Below, in pieces: positions 1 to 8,588 of a DNA stretch of 64,000 nucleotides. The notes beneath the pieces are model-generated. The model saw nothing but the letters and a program-made list of their open reading frames with translations. It was not told the DNA's origin and did no database searches. The position numbers and the translations under genes are program-made. Every line of letters begins with the position of its first letter. Within the stretch, counting starts at the first letter, position 1. Source of the DNA: DATKEJ01 sp963768715 (GTDB taxonomy: Bacteria; Bacteroidota; Rhodothermia; Rhodothermales; DATKEJ01); the NCBI GenBank assembly GCA_963768715.1, contig CAVYJC010000008.1:62001-126000 (forward strand), in the 5' to 3' direction.

Positions 1-822
1 GAAGATGTAGTCCTCCGGTTTGGAGATAATGGGGAATGCAAGGCCCTTGCGAAGCGTCTGATCCAACTCCCAGATCTGCTCTTTGTGACGTTCGAATTCT
101 TGCTTGACCAGAGGCGGCCAGGTCAATAGAACGCGGGCGCCCCGGCGGAGCGCAAATTCGTTGAAGTCGTTCAGCAGGTCGATCGACTCCTTGTGAAACG
201 GCACGTTGTCTGGAAGCATCTGGTGCTCCTTGAAGGATGGCGCCGCGTCGAGATGGGTTACGATATCTCCATATTGATTAAATCCGCTTCGAGCGTAGAC
301 GGAGTCCTCGAGACCGACAGTTCCCTTTCGAAGGTATCCTGCGAACTTCAACTGCATGATCGGCGCAAACTTGGAGATGACTGTCTCCCATGCGCCCCAT
401 GATTTCAGGTTGGCCAAGCCTTCGGGGTAATACTGGAGCTCCACGAGCAGTCCGTCAGATCCATAATAGAGCTCGTAGAAAAGCTCGTATTCTGGTGCGA
501 GGATCACTATGTCGTCCTCGTCGATGTAGGGTTTGACCTCTTCCAGCATGTAGCCCAGGCCGACGCTCTTTGCAAGACCCATGTTTACGACGGGGAATCC
601 AAACTTCTCGGAGAGCAGCTTCGAGTCCATGCTGAACGCGAGGTTGGAACCGCCGACAAGGATGATCTTGGGAGACGGCGTTCGCTTCAGTATCTCGATC
701 TTATCGAGCTTTGCGGCCTGATAGGCTTTCGGGTTGTTGGGTATCAATACCCAATTGATCAGGACGCACGTCGAAAGGATGAGTATGAGGAAGACGATGG
801 TCTTTGCGATAGCCTTTCCCAT
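1..822 (-). CDS. SGNH-type hydrolase/acyltransferase partner of MBOAT, partial
   Basis: The start lies at 822 and the frame stays open to the window edge, so the C-terminal end is missing. The visible 274 residues begin with one hydrophobic anchor (about residues 5-25), followed by the stretch IILVGGSNLAFSMDS, which resembles block I of SGNH/GDSL-fold proteins that work with MBOAT acyltransferases. It ends 7 bases upstream of the MBOAT gene on the same strand, so the two are probably co-transcribed. By analogy with AlgJ/AlgX-type partners, it would help transfer acetyl groups to an exported polysaccharide outside the inner membrane. The substrate is unknown, and the remaining catalytic blocks are outside the window or not obvious. 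Confidence 0.6.
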   Translation of the reverse strand, partial: MGKAIAKTIVFLILILSTCVLINWVLIPNNPKAYQAAKLDKIEILKRTPSPKIILVGGSNLAFSMDSKLLSEKFGFPVVNMGLAKSVGLGYMLEEVKPYIDEDDIVILAPEYELFYELYYGSDGLLVELQYYPEGLANLKSWGAWETVISKFAPIMQLKFAGYLRKGTVGLEDSVYARSGFNQYGDIVTHLDAAPSFKEHQMLPDNVPFHKESIDLLNDFNEFALRRGARVLLTWPPLVKQEFERHKEQIWELDQTLRKGLAFPIISKPEDYIF

Positions 823-829
823 GCGTGCC

Positions 830-2266
830 CTAGAATTGGAAATAGATGAATGCCTGCTTCTGATTGATCACTCCGAAGAGAAGGATCGACATGGTAAACG
901 CGTAGTACAGAACCCAGCGAACCAACGCGTGCTGCTTCCCAAGCAGCTGGTCAAAATGCTCCCTTCGCTCCAAAAGGTGCACGACCTCAAGGATAAGAAT
1001 CGCACAGAAGGCCAACAACAGCTCGTAGCGGCCGAACACGGCCATCGTGATCTTCCAGCTGTCGAAGATGAACATCCGACGGACGAGCACGCCAACATCC
1101 TGTATCGAATTCGCGCGGAAGAAGATCCACGAGAACAGGACCAGATGAAACGTCACCGCTACCGCAATCCATTGTCTGACCCGGGCGCGGATTCCGAGCC
1201 GGTGAAAGAGCCGACCGCGCAGGTCCGTCGTGGCCAGGCCGACGATCAAATACATCCCGTGCAGCGCCCCCCAAATGACGAAGGTCCAGTTCGCACCGTG
1301 CCAGAGGCCGCTGATCAGAAAGACGATGAACAGATTATAGTACCATCGCCATTTCACGACCCTGTTGCCACCAAGCGGAATGTACAAGTAGTCTCGAAAC
1401 CAGGTTGACAGCGATATATGCCACCGCCTCCAGAACTCGGCGATCGACTTCGAGAAGTACGGACGCCTGAAGTTTTCCATGAGATCGTACCCGAGGATCC
1501 TCGCCGAGCCGATGGCAATATCCGAGTAACCTGAAAAGTCGCAGAAGATTTGAAAGGCGAAGAAATAGGTGGCGAGCACGATCGTCAGGCCGCTGTGATC
1601 ACCCGGATGACTGTATACGGCGTTGACATAGGCTGCCAGCCGGTCGGCGATTACGAGCTTCTTGAAGAACCCCCAAAGCATAAGGCGCAGGCCGCCGATC
1701 GTTCGCTCGTAGGTGATCTCCCTTTTCTCGAGAAATTGGGGGAGGAGTTGCGTCGACCGCTCGATCGGCCCTGCAACCAGCTGTGGGAAGAAGGCCACAT
1801 ACAGTGCGAAAATACCGAGGTGCCGTTCGGCGTGCCGCTGGCCGCGGTAAACGTCAATGGTATAAGAGAGAGTCTGGAACGTATAGAACGAAATTCCTAC
1901 AGGAAGAAGCACATGCAGGGCCGGGACGTCATAGGGGACCTGGAAGGTCGCGAAGGCTATACGGAGCGACTCGTTAAAGAAATTGAAGTACTTGAACGAG
2001 AAGAGGATGCCCAGATTAGATACCAGGCTCAAGATCAGAAACAGGCGTCGCTTTTTCGGCTTGTCGGTGCCGTCCATCGCCAGCGCCGCGATGTAGTCGA
2101 CCAGTGTGGACGCGATGATCAGAAGCAAGTATTCAACACGCCAAGCGGCGTAAAAATAATAACTTGCTGCAAGTAGAAGTATCCATCTGAAGCGTGAAGG
2201 CGTGAGCAGATAGAGGCCTACGACAATCGGGAAGAACGCCAGAAAGTGGAGGGAATTGAAGAACAT
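830..2266 (-). CDS. MBOAT family O-acyltransferase (AlgI-like)
   Basis: This 478-aa polytopic membrane protein has the family's core signature: FCDFSGYSDIAIGSARILGY in mid-protein, then FRRPYFSKSIAEFWRRWHISLS and the conserved LWHGANWTFVIWG containing the catalytic histidine. Length matches AlgI/DltB-like proteins (about 460-500 aa). Known members move acetyl groups from a cytoplasmic donor across the inner membrane onto a polysaccharide. The SGNH-type gene 7 bases downstream is the usual partner. No polymer synthase is visible nearby, so the acceptor cannot be named. Confidence 0.92.
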   Translation of the reverse strand: MFFNSLHFLAFFPIVVGLYLLTPSRFRWILLLAASYYFYAAWRVEYLLLIIASTLVDYIAALAMDGTDKPKKRRLFLILSLVSNLGILFSFKYFNFFNESLRIAFATFQVPYDVPALHVLLPVGISFYTFQTLSYTIDVYRGQRHAERHLGIFALYVAFFPQLVAGPIERSTQLLPQFLEKREITYERTIGGLRLMLWGFFKKLVIADRLAAYVNAVYSHPGDHSGLTIVLATYFFAFQIFCDFSGYSDIAIGSARILGYDLMENFRRPYFSKSIAEFWRRWHISLSTWFRDYLYIPLGGNRVVKWRWYYNLFIVFLISGLWHGANWTFVIWGALHGMYLIVGLATTDLRGRLFHRLGIRARVRQWIAVAVTFHLVLFSWIFFRANSIQDVGVLVRRMFIFDSWKITMAVFGRYELLLAFCAILILEVVHLLERREHFDQLLGKQHALVRWVLYYAFTMSILLFGVINQKQAFIYFQF

Positions 2267-2310
2267 GCCGTCGGGCGTGTGGGCGGGTGGAGGTTGTTAG
2301 GTCGGGCGGG

Positions 2311-2823
2311 TCAGATTGAGGCGATCATATCCGAGTAACTCGATGTGATCAGATCTTCGTCCTGCACGCCGAATCGTCTCATCCATTCGCGGCAGGAGGC
2401 GCGCATGCCGGCTTGATCTGCTGTATTGTTTTCGGCGATAACTTCGACTTCGACAAAACTGCCAAGGTCCGCAATGTCGTCGACGTGGATCTTCGCGTTG
2501 TCGTGAAAATAGATTTCACGCCGTTTCTTCACGACGCAGCGTACGCCGAGGGCGACGGTAAGCAGTTCGAGCAGTTGCTCGGGTTCTGGACACGGGGCCA
2601 GCCAGACATCCGAGCGTTTGGGTGCTGCGGCGTCTTCGCGCCTGTAGAAGATCAGGTTTCTCTCCACATTTCCGCTTCGCAGCTTCAACCGGCCCGAGGG
2701 TACGTGAAAGTAGGTATCAGTCTGGTGATCGGTCACCGCAGGTTGGACCTCCATTTCCCGCAGCACCGCGCGAATTCGATCCGGTTCGGGGCATCGGGCC
2801 TTGAATTCGATGTTCAGTGGCAT
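2311..2823 (-). CDS. CYTH domain protein (CyaB/ThTPase-like)
   Basis: The 170-aa protein starts MPLNIEFKARC, which carries the ExExK-type motif (here IEFKAR) that opens CYTH domains. Later strands carry the alternating basic and acidic residues expected inside a triphosphate tunnel (KLRSGN, LIFYRRED, KKRREIYFHDNAKIHVD, GSFVEVEVIAE). Family members are class IV adenylate cyclases, thiamine triphosphatases or inorganic triphosphatases using Mg or Mn. Which substrate applies here cannot be told from sequence. It lies 44 bases upstream of the MBOAT start on the same strand, but a functional link is not evident. Confidence 0.85.
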   Translation of the reverse strand: MPLNIEFKARCPEPDRIRAVLREMEVQPAVTDHQTDTYFHVPSGRLKLRSGNVERNLIFYRREDAAAPKRSDVWLAPCPEPEQLLELLTVALGVRCVVKKRREIYFHDNAKIHVDDIADLGSFVEVEVIAENNTADQAGMRASCREWMRRFGVQDEDLITSSYSDMIASI

Positions 2824-2943
2824 GAATCGCAGTATTGGATGAAGAGGCGGAAGTTACGCCCTGCATTCCGAACAATTGCCGTACCTTCGGTTCTGATCAC
2901 GGAGCGATTCCGTCGATCTATAGTCAAATCGGCAGTTAGTGCA

Positions 2944-3177
2944 ATGGCAGAAAGACGGGGCATGTTCATAAAGAACGTTTCCGATCATTCGGTTGATATC
3001 CGGATGAAGACGCGTACGTTGAAATTGTCACCCGGTGACATCCAGATTATTACTGCCGAAGAAGTGCGGGACGCCGTTCTGCGCGAGCACTTGCAGGTAC
3101 GTTCGGTGGCGATCGTTCGACCGGCAACCGCCGAAGAAGAGGAGGCATTTGTGAACGATACAGCTTCAGAGTCTTGA
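2944..3177 (+). CDS. Small uncharacterised protein, 77 aa
   Basis: The frame reads MAERRGMFIKNVSDHSVDIR and continues with a basic strand (MKTRTLKLSPGDIQIITAEEV) and an acidic tail (TAEEEEAFVNDTASES). I chose 2944 because upstream sequence in this frame overlaps the oppositely oriented CYTH gene; 2962 is an alternative start. The mix of short beta-like strands and an LxPG turn looks like a small folded protein and not noise. It sits 55 bases before the mannosyltransferase-like gene on the same strand and may be its operon partner. I do not recognise a family. Confidence 0.55.
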   Translation: MAERRGMFIKNVSDHSVDIRMKTRTLKLSPGDIQIITAEEVRDAVLREHLQVRSVAIVRPATAEEEEAFVNDTASES

Positions 3178-3232
3178 TCCGTCTCGATTCCACAGCCGCC
3201 TGCCAACGTTCAACCAATTCCGCCGCGCACTG

Positions 3233-4387
3233 ATGAAGGTTCTCTCGCTCGAGCCGTACTACGGCGGCTCTCATCGGGCATTTCTCGAAGGACTGGACGC
3301 GCACAGCGCGCACGAAATTCAGTCCATCACCATGACGGCACGCTTCTGGAAATGGCGAATGCAGGGTGGCGCCGTCACGCTGGCGCGAAAGGCCGAGCAG
3401 GCATGGAAGGACGGGTTTCGACCGGACCTGATCTTTGCTTCCGACATGGTCAACCTGCCTGCGTTTCTCTCCCTGACGCGTGACATCTTTGCCAATACGC
3501 CGGTGATCCTCTTCTTCCATGAGAATCAGCTGACGTACCCGATGCGGGAAGGTGAGTCGCGAGACTTCACCTACGCCTATATCAACTATCTGAGCTGTCT
3601 CGTAGCCGATCACGTGGTGTTCAACTCCGAATTTCACCACACCCAGTTTCTTGAGTCACTTCCTGAGTTGCTCCGGCTCTTCCCGGACTACACACACTTT
3701 CAGACGGTCCGTGGCATTGCTCGGAAGAGCAGCGTGCTGCATCTGGGGATCAAGCTTCGGGAGCACGATCGATTCTCAAAGGAGTATCCTCAGCCCAAGT
3801 GGGGGCCTGGAATGAAGCCGCCCGTGATTCTGTGGAATCAAAGATGGGAGTACGACAAGAATCCGACGGCGTTCTTTCGCCTGATGAATCGGCTGGACGA
3901 CGTCGGCTGTCGCTTCCGGTTGATCCTGGCGGGTGAGCATTTTGAGGAACAGCCTGAGGAATTCAACCTGGCCTTTCAGCGATATGCCGACCGGATTCTC
4001 CACTATGGCTATGCGGAGGATTTTGAGGAATACAGCCGTCTTCTGCATCGATCGAACATTATCGTTTCGACGTCGATCCACGAGTTTTTCGGCATCGCTA
4101 TCATGGAAGCCATCTACTGCGGGTGTCATCCGCTGCTTCCGGACCGCCTCACCTACCCAGAGTTGATTCCCGAGCATCTCCATCGTCCGCTGCTTCATGC
4201 ACCGGTGCTCTATGACTCGGAGGATGAGCTGTTCGAAATTCTGTCGTCGATTCTCAAGGGAGACCAGCGTCCGCTGCCATCCGAAACGCTCAGGGGGATC
4301 CCCGAACATCTCGACTGGAACAGGCACGCAGCCGAATTCGATGCGCTCTTCGAGTCGGTTGTCGCCGGACGCACCGTCACTTCATAG
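3233..4387 (+). CDS. QTMAN-like glycosyltransferase (tRNA-queuosine mannosyltransferase family)
   Basis: The 384-aa protein begins MKVLSLEPYYGGSHRAFLEG, the hallmark of the DUF3524 domain of GTDC1/QTMAN proteins. Other diagnostic pieces are FASDMVNLPAFL (about residues 71-82), LFFHENQLTYPMREGESRDF (about 93-112) and NYLSCLVADHVVFNSEFH. The C-terminal half is a GT-B donor domain (ILWNQRWEYDKNP, ILAGEHF, STSIHEFFGIAIMEAIYCGC), where the conserved E..E pair binds the nucleotide sugar. The animal enzyme transfers mannose from GDP-mannose to queuosine-34 of tRNA-Asp. Assigning that reaction here is inference. A GDP-mannose-using GT2 gene lies directly opposite, 6 bases away. Confidence 0.82.
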   Translation: MKVLSLEPYYGGSHRAFLEGLDAHSAHEIQSITMTARFWKWRMQGGAVTLARKAEQAWKDGFRPDLIFASDMVNLPAFLSLTRDIFANTPVILFFHENQLTYPMREGESRDFTYAYINYLSCLVADHVVFNSEFHHTQFLESLPELLRLFPDYTHFQTVRGIARKSSVLHLGIKLREHDRFSKEYPQPKWGPGMKPPVILWNQRWEYDKNPTAFFRLMNRLDDVGCRFRLILAGEHFEEQPEEFNLAFQRYADRILHYGYAEDFEEYSRLLHRSNIIVSTSIHEFFGIAIMEAIYCGCHPLLPDRLTYPELIPEHLHRPLLHAPVLYDSEDELFEILSSILKGDQRPLPSETLRGIPEHLDWNRHAAEFDALFESVVAGRTVTS

Positions 4388-4393
4388 AGGCGA

Positions 4394-5191
4394 CTAGAGA
4401 CGTCCGAACATCTGGCGAAACCGAAGTTCCCAGACAATCAAGGCGGCCTCTTTGACGATAGAGCGATTCATTTTCGAAGTTCCCTCGACTCTTTCGGTGA
4501 AGACAATGGGAACCTCGACGATTGAAAATCCCTTCTTCCACGTTCGATAATGGAGCTCCACCTGAAACGAGTAGCCGTTCGACCTGATGCGTTCGAGGTC
4601 AACTCCCTCGAGAACACGACGATGGATGCATTTGAAGCCGGCGGTGACGTCCCGGATCGGCATCCCGGTAATGAGTCGTGTGTACACGGAAGCGCCATAC
4701 GACAAAATGAGTCTCGACAGTGGCCAGTTCACGACACGAACACCGTCGCGGTATCGGGAGCCTATGGCCATGTCCGCTCCCTGTCGGACAGCATCCACGA
4801 GTCGGGGTAAGTCTGCGGGATCATGAGAAAAATCGGCGTCCATCTGGCAGATCAACTGGAATCCGAGCTCGATCGCTCTGCTGAATCCGGCGAGATAGGC
4901 GGTTCCGAGGCCGCCCTTCCCGTTTCTTTCGATCAGGTGAACGCGTCTTGGAAACCGCTCGTGCATCTGGCTCACGAGTCTCCCGGTGCCGTCCGGGGAG
5001 CCATCGTCAACCACGATCACCGTGTAGCTGCCCGCAATTGACAGGACGCTCTCGAGGATTGCGGTGATGTTTCGTGCCTCGTTGTAGGTAGGGATGACGA
5101 CCACCACGTCGTTCGACTGGCCCGGCACGAATCTGCGGCGGTCCTCTTCCTCAACAGGAGCGTCAATTGTATGATCGACGAGGCCGGTCAT
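4394..5191 (-). CDS. Polyprenol monophosphomannose synthase-like GT2
   Basis: A 265-aa GT-A glycosyltransferase. It has the DPM1 signatures VVVIPTYNEARNITAILESV near residue 30, VIVVDDGSPDGTG (metal/nucleotide site), CQMDADFSHDP for the DxD-like site, AIGSRY, and DVTAGFKCIHRRVL. There is no C-terminal membrane domain, so it fits the soluble or peripheral one-domain class. The known reaction makes polyprenyl-phosphate-mannose from GDP-mannose for protein or glycan mannosylation. It converges with the QTMAN-like gene and lies downstream of the anti-sigma/sigma pair on the same strand, separated by about 130 bases. Confidence 0.88.
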   Translation of the reverse strand: MTGLVDHTIDAPVEEEDRRRFVPGQSNDVVVVIPTYNEARNITAILESVLSIAGSYTVIVVDDGSPDGTGRLVSQMHERFPRRVHLIERNGKGGLGTAYLAGFSRAIELGFQLICQMDADFSHDPADLPRLVDAVRQGADMAIGSRYRDGVRVVNWPLSRLILSYGASVYTRLITGMPIRDVTAGFKCIHRRVLEGVDLERIRSNGYSFQVELHYRTWKKGFSIVEVPIVFTERVEGTSKMNRSIVKEAALIVWELRFRQMFGRL

Positions 5192-5324
5192 GCGGGCGAA
5201 GAGCCGTTGAAAGGATGGTTACCTGGTGGATCTTGGCGCCGAAGTTAGCGATCGGTGGACGATTTTGGCAGTGCGTTGCGGACACGATCATCGGCACGGC
5301 CTCTCCTAACCCATTTCACTCTGG

Positions 5325-5606
5325 TCAAGAATCGCGAACTCCAAGCGAATCACGAAGGAATTCACAGGTCATATCGGCCAGCTCGGGCGGTGGCTCGGGA
5401 GCGGGCATATCCTTCAACATGCGGAGCGTCTCCCTGTACTGCTGGAGATAGCGTTCGCAGTTCGGACACATCGCGATGTGCTCTTCGAACTTGTGAACGG
5501 TCTTTTCGCTGAGCCGGCCTTCGAGATAATCGGCCAGGAATGCCGCTACCGTCCGACACGTCGGCAGTCCACGGACCATATGGGTAAGCTTCTTCAACAT
5601 TGTCAA
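5325..5606 (-). CDS. Zinc-finger (ZAS/zf-HC2) anti-sigma factor
   Basis: This 93-aa protein carries the H-x3-C-x2-C zinc motif in KFEEHIAMCPNCERYLQQYRETL (about residues 41-63), typical of ZAS-domain anti-sigma factors. There is no transmembrane segment, so it is the small cytosolic type, which often senses oxidants through its zinc thiols. Its start overlaps the end of the ECF sigma gene by 4 bases, the usual translational coupling of a cognate sigma/anti-sigma pair. Its signal is not known. Confidence 0.88.
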   Translation of the reverse strand: MTMLKKLTHMVRGLPTCRTVAAFLADYLEGRLSEKTVHKFEEHIAMCPNCERYLQQYRETLRMLKDMPAPEPPPELADMTCEFLRDSLGVRDS

Positions 5607-6181
5607 TCAGTCATACTTCGATCCAGCACCGCGCGCAGCGCTTGCCGAGCCCGGTGGAGGCGTACTCGGACGGCGCCCTCGCTGACTTTGAGTATCTCTG
5701 CAACCTCCTGTGTGCTCAACTCTTCGAGGTCACGAAGGACAACGACGGTGCGGTAGTCGTCGGGAAGACGATCCAGCGCATCTTGGATGAGCCGCACACG
5801 CTCTTCCTGCTCCGTGTATTCCTCAGGTTGCCATTCTCTATGCGTTTCGCGACCCTGCCCGAACAGGTCGAATGTCGGGAGCAGGCCTTCCAGGTCCTCC
5901 TCCTCCATAGCCTGATAACGGCGCGCCTTTCTCAGGTGAGCCCTCGCCAGATTGATGGCGATGGAACACAGCCACGTGGAGACTTTGGCCTCCCCACGGA
6001 AGGAATCGATGTTCTGTATTGCCTGCAGAAACGTCTCCTGCGTCAGATTCCGCACCTCATCCTCGTCGCGAATCATGCGGCCTACGCAACGATAGACGCG
6101 TCCGCTCTCTTCGCGAACGAGACGATCCAACGCGGCCGGATCTCGCGCTTTCAGTGCCTTTATGTCGTGTGATTCAGCCAA
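5603..6181 (-). CDS. ECF-type RNA polymerase sigma factor
   Basis: A 192-aa sigma factor with region 2 (DEVRNLTQETFLQAIQNIDSFRGEAKVSTWLCSIAINLARAHLRK written here as a description of its position, about residues 40-84) and region 4 (LDRLPDDYRTVVVLRDLEELSTQEVAEILKVSEGAVRVRLHRAR region, about 138-182). No ATG is available upstream in frame, so I take a TTG start at 6181. Followed by its probable anti-sigma factor with a 4-base overlap. It is divergent from the pyruvate dehydrogenase genes, so the 210-base gap probably holds promoters for both directions. Confidence 0.9.
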   Translation of the reverse strand: MAESHDIKALKARDPAALDRLVREESGRVYRCVGRMIRDEDEVRNLTQETFLQAIQNIDSFRGEAKVSTWLCSIAINLARAHLRKARRYQAMEEEDLEGLLPTFDLFGQGRETHREWQPEEYTEQEERVRLIQDALDRLPDDYRTVVVLRDLEELSTQEVAEILKVSEGAVRVRLHRARQALRAVLDRSMTD

Positions 6182-6393
6182 CGGAAACTTGTTACAGGCT
6201 GTGCCTCTATTGATTCCTCGCGAAGAAACTATGAGGCGGCGTGATCCAAGACAACAATGGTTTAATGTAGGGCGCCGGATTCGTCCAATTGTTCGAACGA
6301 TTCCGTTGAATGACGTATCTTAACCAGTCTATCCCGGATGCGGAATTGACCCTGCGATCCGGCGAACACCACGGCAAACGAGATACCTCATCT

Positions 6394-7536
6394 ATGGCAA
6401 CCACGAAGACGAGCGATAAGAAAGGCGCCAAGGGTTCGAACGGATCGAAGGCTGGAGTCGAGCAAAACGGTCGCGACGTACTCACGGAAAAGGAAACGTA
6501 CGAGTTCCGGAAGTATTTCGGGACTTTTGACCCGTCTGATCTCGGGTTGAGCGTCGACGATTTGATCGCGATGTATCGGAGCATGCTGCTGCAGCGTCGA
6601 TTCGAAGAGCGAGCCGCTCAAATGTACGGCCGCCAGAAGATCGCGGGATTCCTGCATCTGTACATAGGTCAGGAAGCCGTTTCCACCGGGTGCGTCAGCG
6701 CCATCAGAGAGACCGACTACGTTATTACCGCCTATCGCGATCACGGCATCGCGCTTGCGATGGGGATGAACGCGAACGAGTGTATGGCCGAGTTGTACGG
6801 GAAGATCGACGGCTGCTCACGCGGAAAAGGCGGCTCGATGCATTTCTTCTCGGCGGAGAAAAATTTTCTGGGTGGACACGGCATCGTCGGCGGACAAATT
6901 GCAGTCGGCGTCGGCGTTGCTTTTGCTCAAAAGTACAAGGAGACCGGCAATGTTTGTCTCTGCTTCTTCGGCGACGGCGCCATTCAGCAGGGATCATTTC
7001 ACGAGGCAGCCAACCTGGCCGGGCTTCTGAATCTGCCTGTCATTCTCGTATGTGAGAACAATCAGTATGGGATGGGGACGGCCGTCGAGCGGTCATCCGC
7101 CACCACAGAGCTTTTCAAACGCGCAACGTCCTACGACATCCATGGGGCCGTAGCGGATGGAATGAACGCGTTTGCCATGGTGAAAGCATTTCAGGATCTG
7201 GTCGAACTGGCCCGCAAAGGCGAGCCCTCGCTGCTTGAAGTGCGTACGTACCGTTATCGCGGCCATTCGATGAGTGACCCGGCGAAGTATAGGACGGCGG
7301 AAGAGCTCGAAGCCCGCAAGGAGAAGGATCCGATTCTGCAGTTGAAGCACTACCTGCTCGAGACGGTAGGAAAGGACCTCGAAGAGCTCGATGCGATCGA
7401 CGAAGAGGTCAAGCAGGAAGTGCTCGACAGCGTCGAGTTCGCCGAGAACAGCCCGGTCCCGCCCCTCGAGACGATCTACGAGGATATCTACGCGCAGAAA
7501 GATTATCCCTTCCTTACCGGTCCCAACGCGAAATGA
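6394..7536 (+). CDS. pdhA: Pyruvate dehydrogenase E1 component, alpha subunit
   Basis: A 380-aa thiamine-diphosphate subunit. The start at 6394 (MATTKTSDKKGAKG) gives a short Lys/Gly-rich leader; an in-frame ATG at 6310 would add 28 unlikely residues. The TPP motif GDGAIQQGSFHEAANLAGLL ... VCENNQYGMGT is intact, as is the phosphorylation-loop-like RYRGHSMSDPAKYRT. With E1-beta it decarboxylates pyruvate and acetylates the lipoyl arm of E2. The E1-beta and E2 genes follow at 38- and 27-base spacing, forming an operon. E3 is not in the window. A branched-chain or acetoin role is less likely but not excluded. Confidence 0.93.
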   Translation: MATTKTSDKKGAKGSNGSKAGVEQNGRDVLTEKETYEFRKYFGTFDPSDLGLSVDDLIAMYRSMLLQRRFEERAAQMYGRQKIAGFLHLYIGQEAVSTGCVSAIRETDYVITAYRDHGIALAMGMNANECMAELYGKIDGCSRGKGGSMHFFSAEKNFLGGHGIVGGQIAVGVGVAFAQKYKETGNVCLCFFGDGAIQQGSFHEAANLAGLLNLPVILVCENNQYGMGTAVERSSATTELFKRATSYDIHGAVADGMNAFAMVKAFQDLVELARKGEPSLLEVRTYRYRGHSMSDPAKYRTAEELEARKEKDPILQLKHYLLETVGKDLEELDAIDEEVKQEVLDSVEFAENSPVPPLETIYEDIYAQKDYPFLTGPNAK

Positions 7537-7574
7537 CTTTTGGGCTTTGAGCTCGACTAACCAGTTTTTCAGAT

Positions 7575-8561
7575 ATGGCAGAACTTCAGCTTAGAGAGGC
7601 GCTCCGCGCGGCGATGGTCGAGGAGATGGAGCGCGACGAGACCGTGTTCCTTTGCGGCGAGGAGGTCGCCGAATACGACGGCGCCTATAAAGTCAGCCAG
7701 GGCATGCTCGAAAAGTTCGGTTCGAAACGTGTGATCGATACACCGATCAGCGAGTCCGGCTTCTCAGGTCTCGGAATCGGTGCGGCTATGGTCGGCTTGC
7801 GGCCCATCGTCGAGTTCATGACATGGAACTTCTCCTTCGTCGCGTTCGATCAGATCATGTCGAACGCGTCAAAGATTCGCTACATGTCGGGTGGCCAGTT
7901 CAAGATCCCAATCGTCTTCAGGGGAGCAAACGGCGCCGCCGGACAGCTGGCCGCTACACACTCCAACTCCACGGAGTCGCTCTACGCCACGATTCCCGGC
8001 CTCAAAGTGATCAGCATTTCTAACCCGGACGACGCAAAAGGCCTGTTGAAGTCTGCGATCCGCGATGATGACCCGGTTCTTTTCATGGAAAGCGAGTTGA
8101 TGTACGGACTCAAGGGCGAGGTTTCGGACGAAGAGGACTACATCATCCCTATCGGGAAAGGCCGACTCGCTCGCGAAGGCGACGACGTCACCATCGTCGC
8201 GCACAACAAGAGCTACTGGATCGCCATGGAAGCCGCGGAAGAGTTGGCAAAGCAAGGTTACGAGGCGGAAGTCATCGATCCCAGGACGATTCGTCCGCTC
8301 GACATCGATATGATTCTCGAGTCGGTCCGCAAAACGAATCGGCTTGTCGTCGTCGACGAAAGCAACCCCTTCGCGAGTATCGCCTCGGAGATCGGATTTC
8401 AGGTGCAGCAGAAAGCTTTCGACTATCTAGACGCGCCAATTGCACGCGTGACAACGAAAGACACGCCGGCGCCCTATGCCAAGAATCTGATCGAACACTT
8501 CATGCCGTCTGCCGACGAGACGATCGCTGCGTGCAAGCGTGTGATGTACATCAAGGACTGA
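7575..8561 (+). CDS. pdhB: Pyruvate dehydrogenase E1 component, beta subunit
   Basis: The 328-aa protein is full length for the family. It shows VFLCGEEVAEYDGAYKVSQG, the FSGLGIGAAMVGLRPIVEFM segment, and the transketolase C-terminal domain ending with PDDAKGLL ... VDESNPFASIASEIGF. It forms the alpha2-beta2 E1 with the preceding gene and shapes the pyrimidine end of the TPP site. It lies 38 bases after pdhA, and its start is preceded by an A/T-rich stretch with no Shine-Dalgarno, as is common in Bacteroidota-type genomes. Confidence 0.94.
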   Translation: MAELQLREALRAAMVEEMERDETVFLCGEEVAEYDGAYKVSQGMLEKFGSKRVIDTPISESGFSGLGIGAAMVGLRPIVEFMTWNFSFVAFDQIMSNASKIRYMSGGQFKIPIVFRGANGAAGQLAATHSNSTESLYATIPGLKVISISNPDDAKGLLKSAIRDDDPVLFMESELMYGLKGEVSDEEDYIIPIGKGRLAREGDDVTIVAHNKSYWIAMEAAEELAKQGYEAEVIDPRTIRPLDIDMILESVRKTNRLVVVDESNPFASIASEIGFQVQQKAFDYLDAPIARVTTKDTPAPYAKNLIEHFMPSADETIAACKRVMYIKD

Positions 8562-8588
8562 TGATCCAAACCACTGACTTTATTAGAC

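Noticed and set aside
734..1408. 224-aa plus-strand reading frame
   Set aside because: It lies antisense to the well-supported MBOAT gene and reads as charged, repeat-free mirror sequence with no domain.
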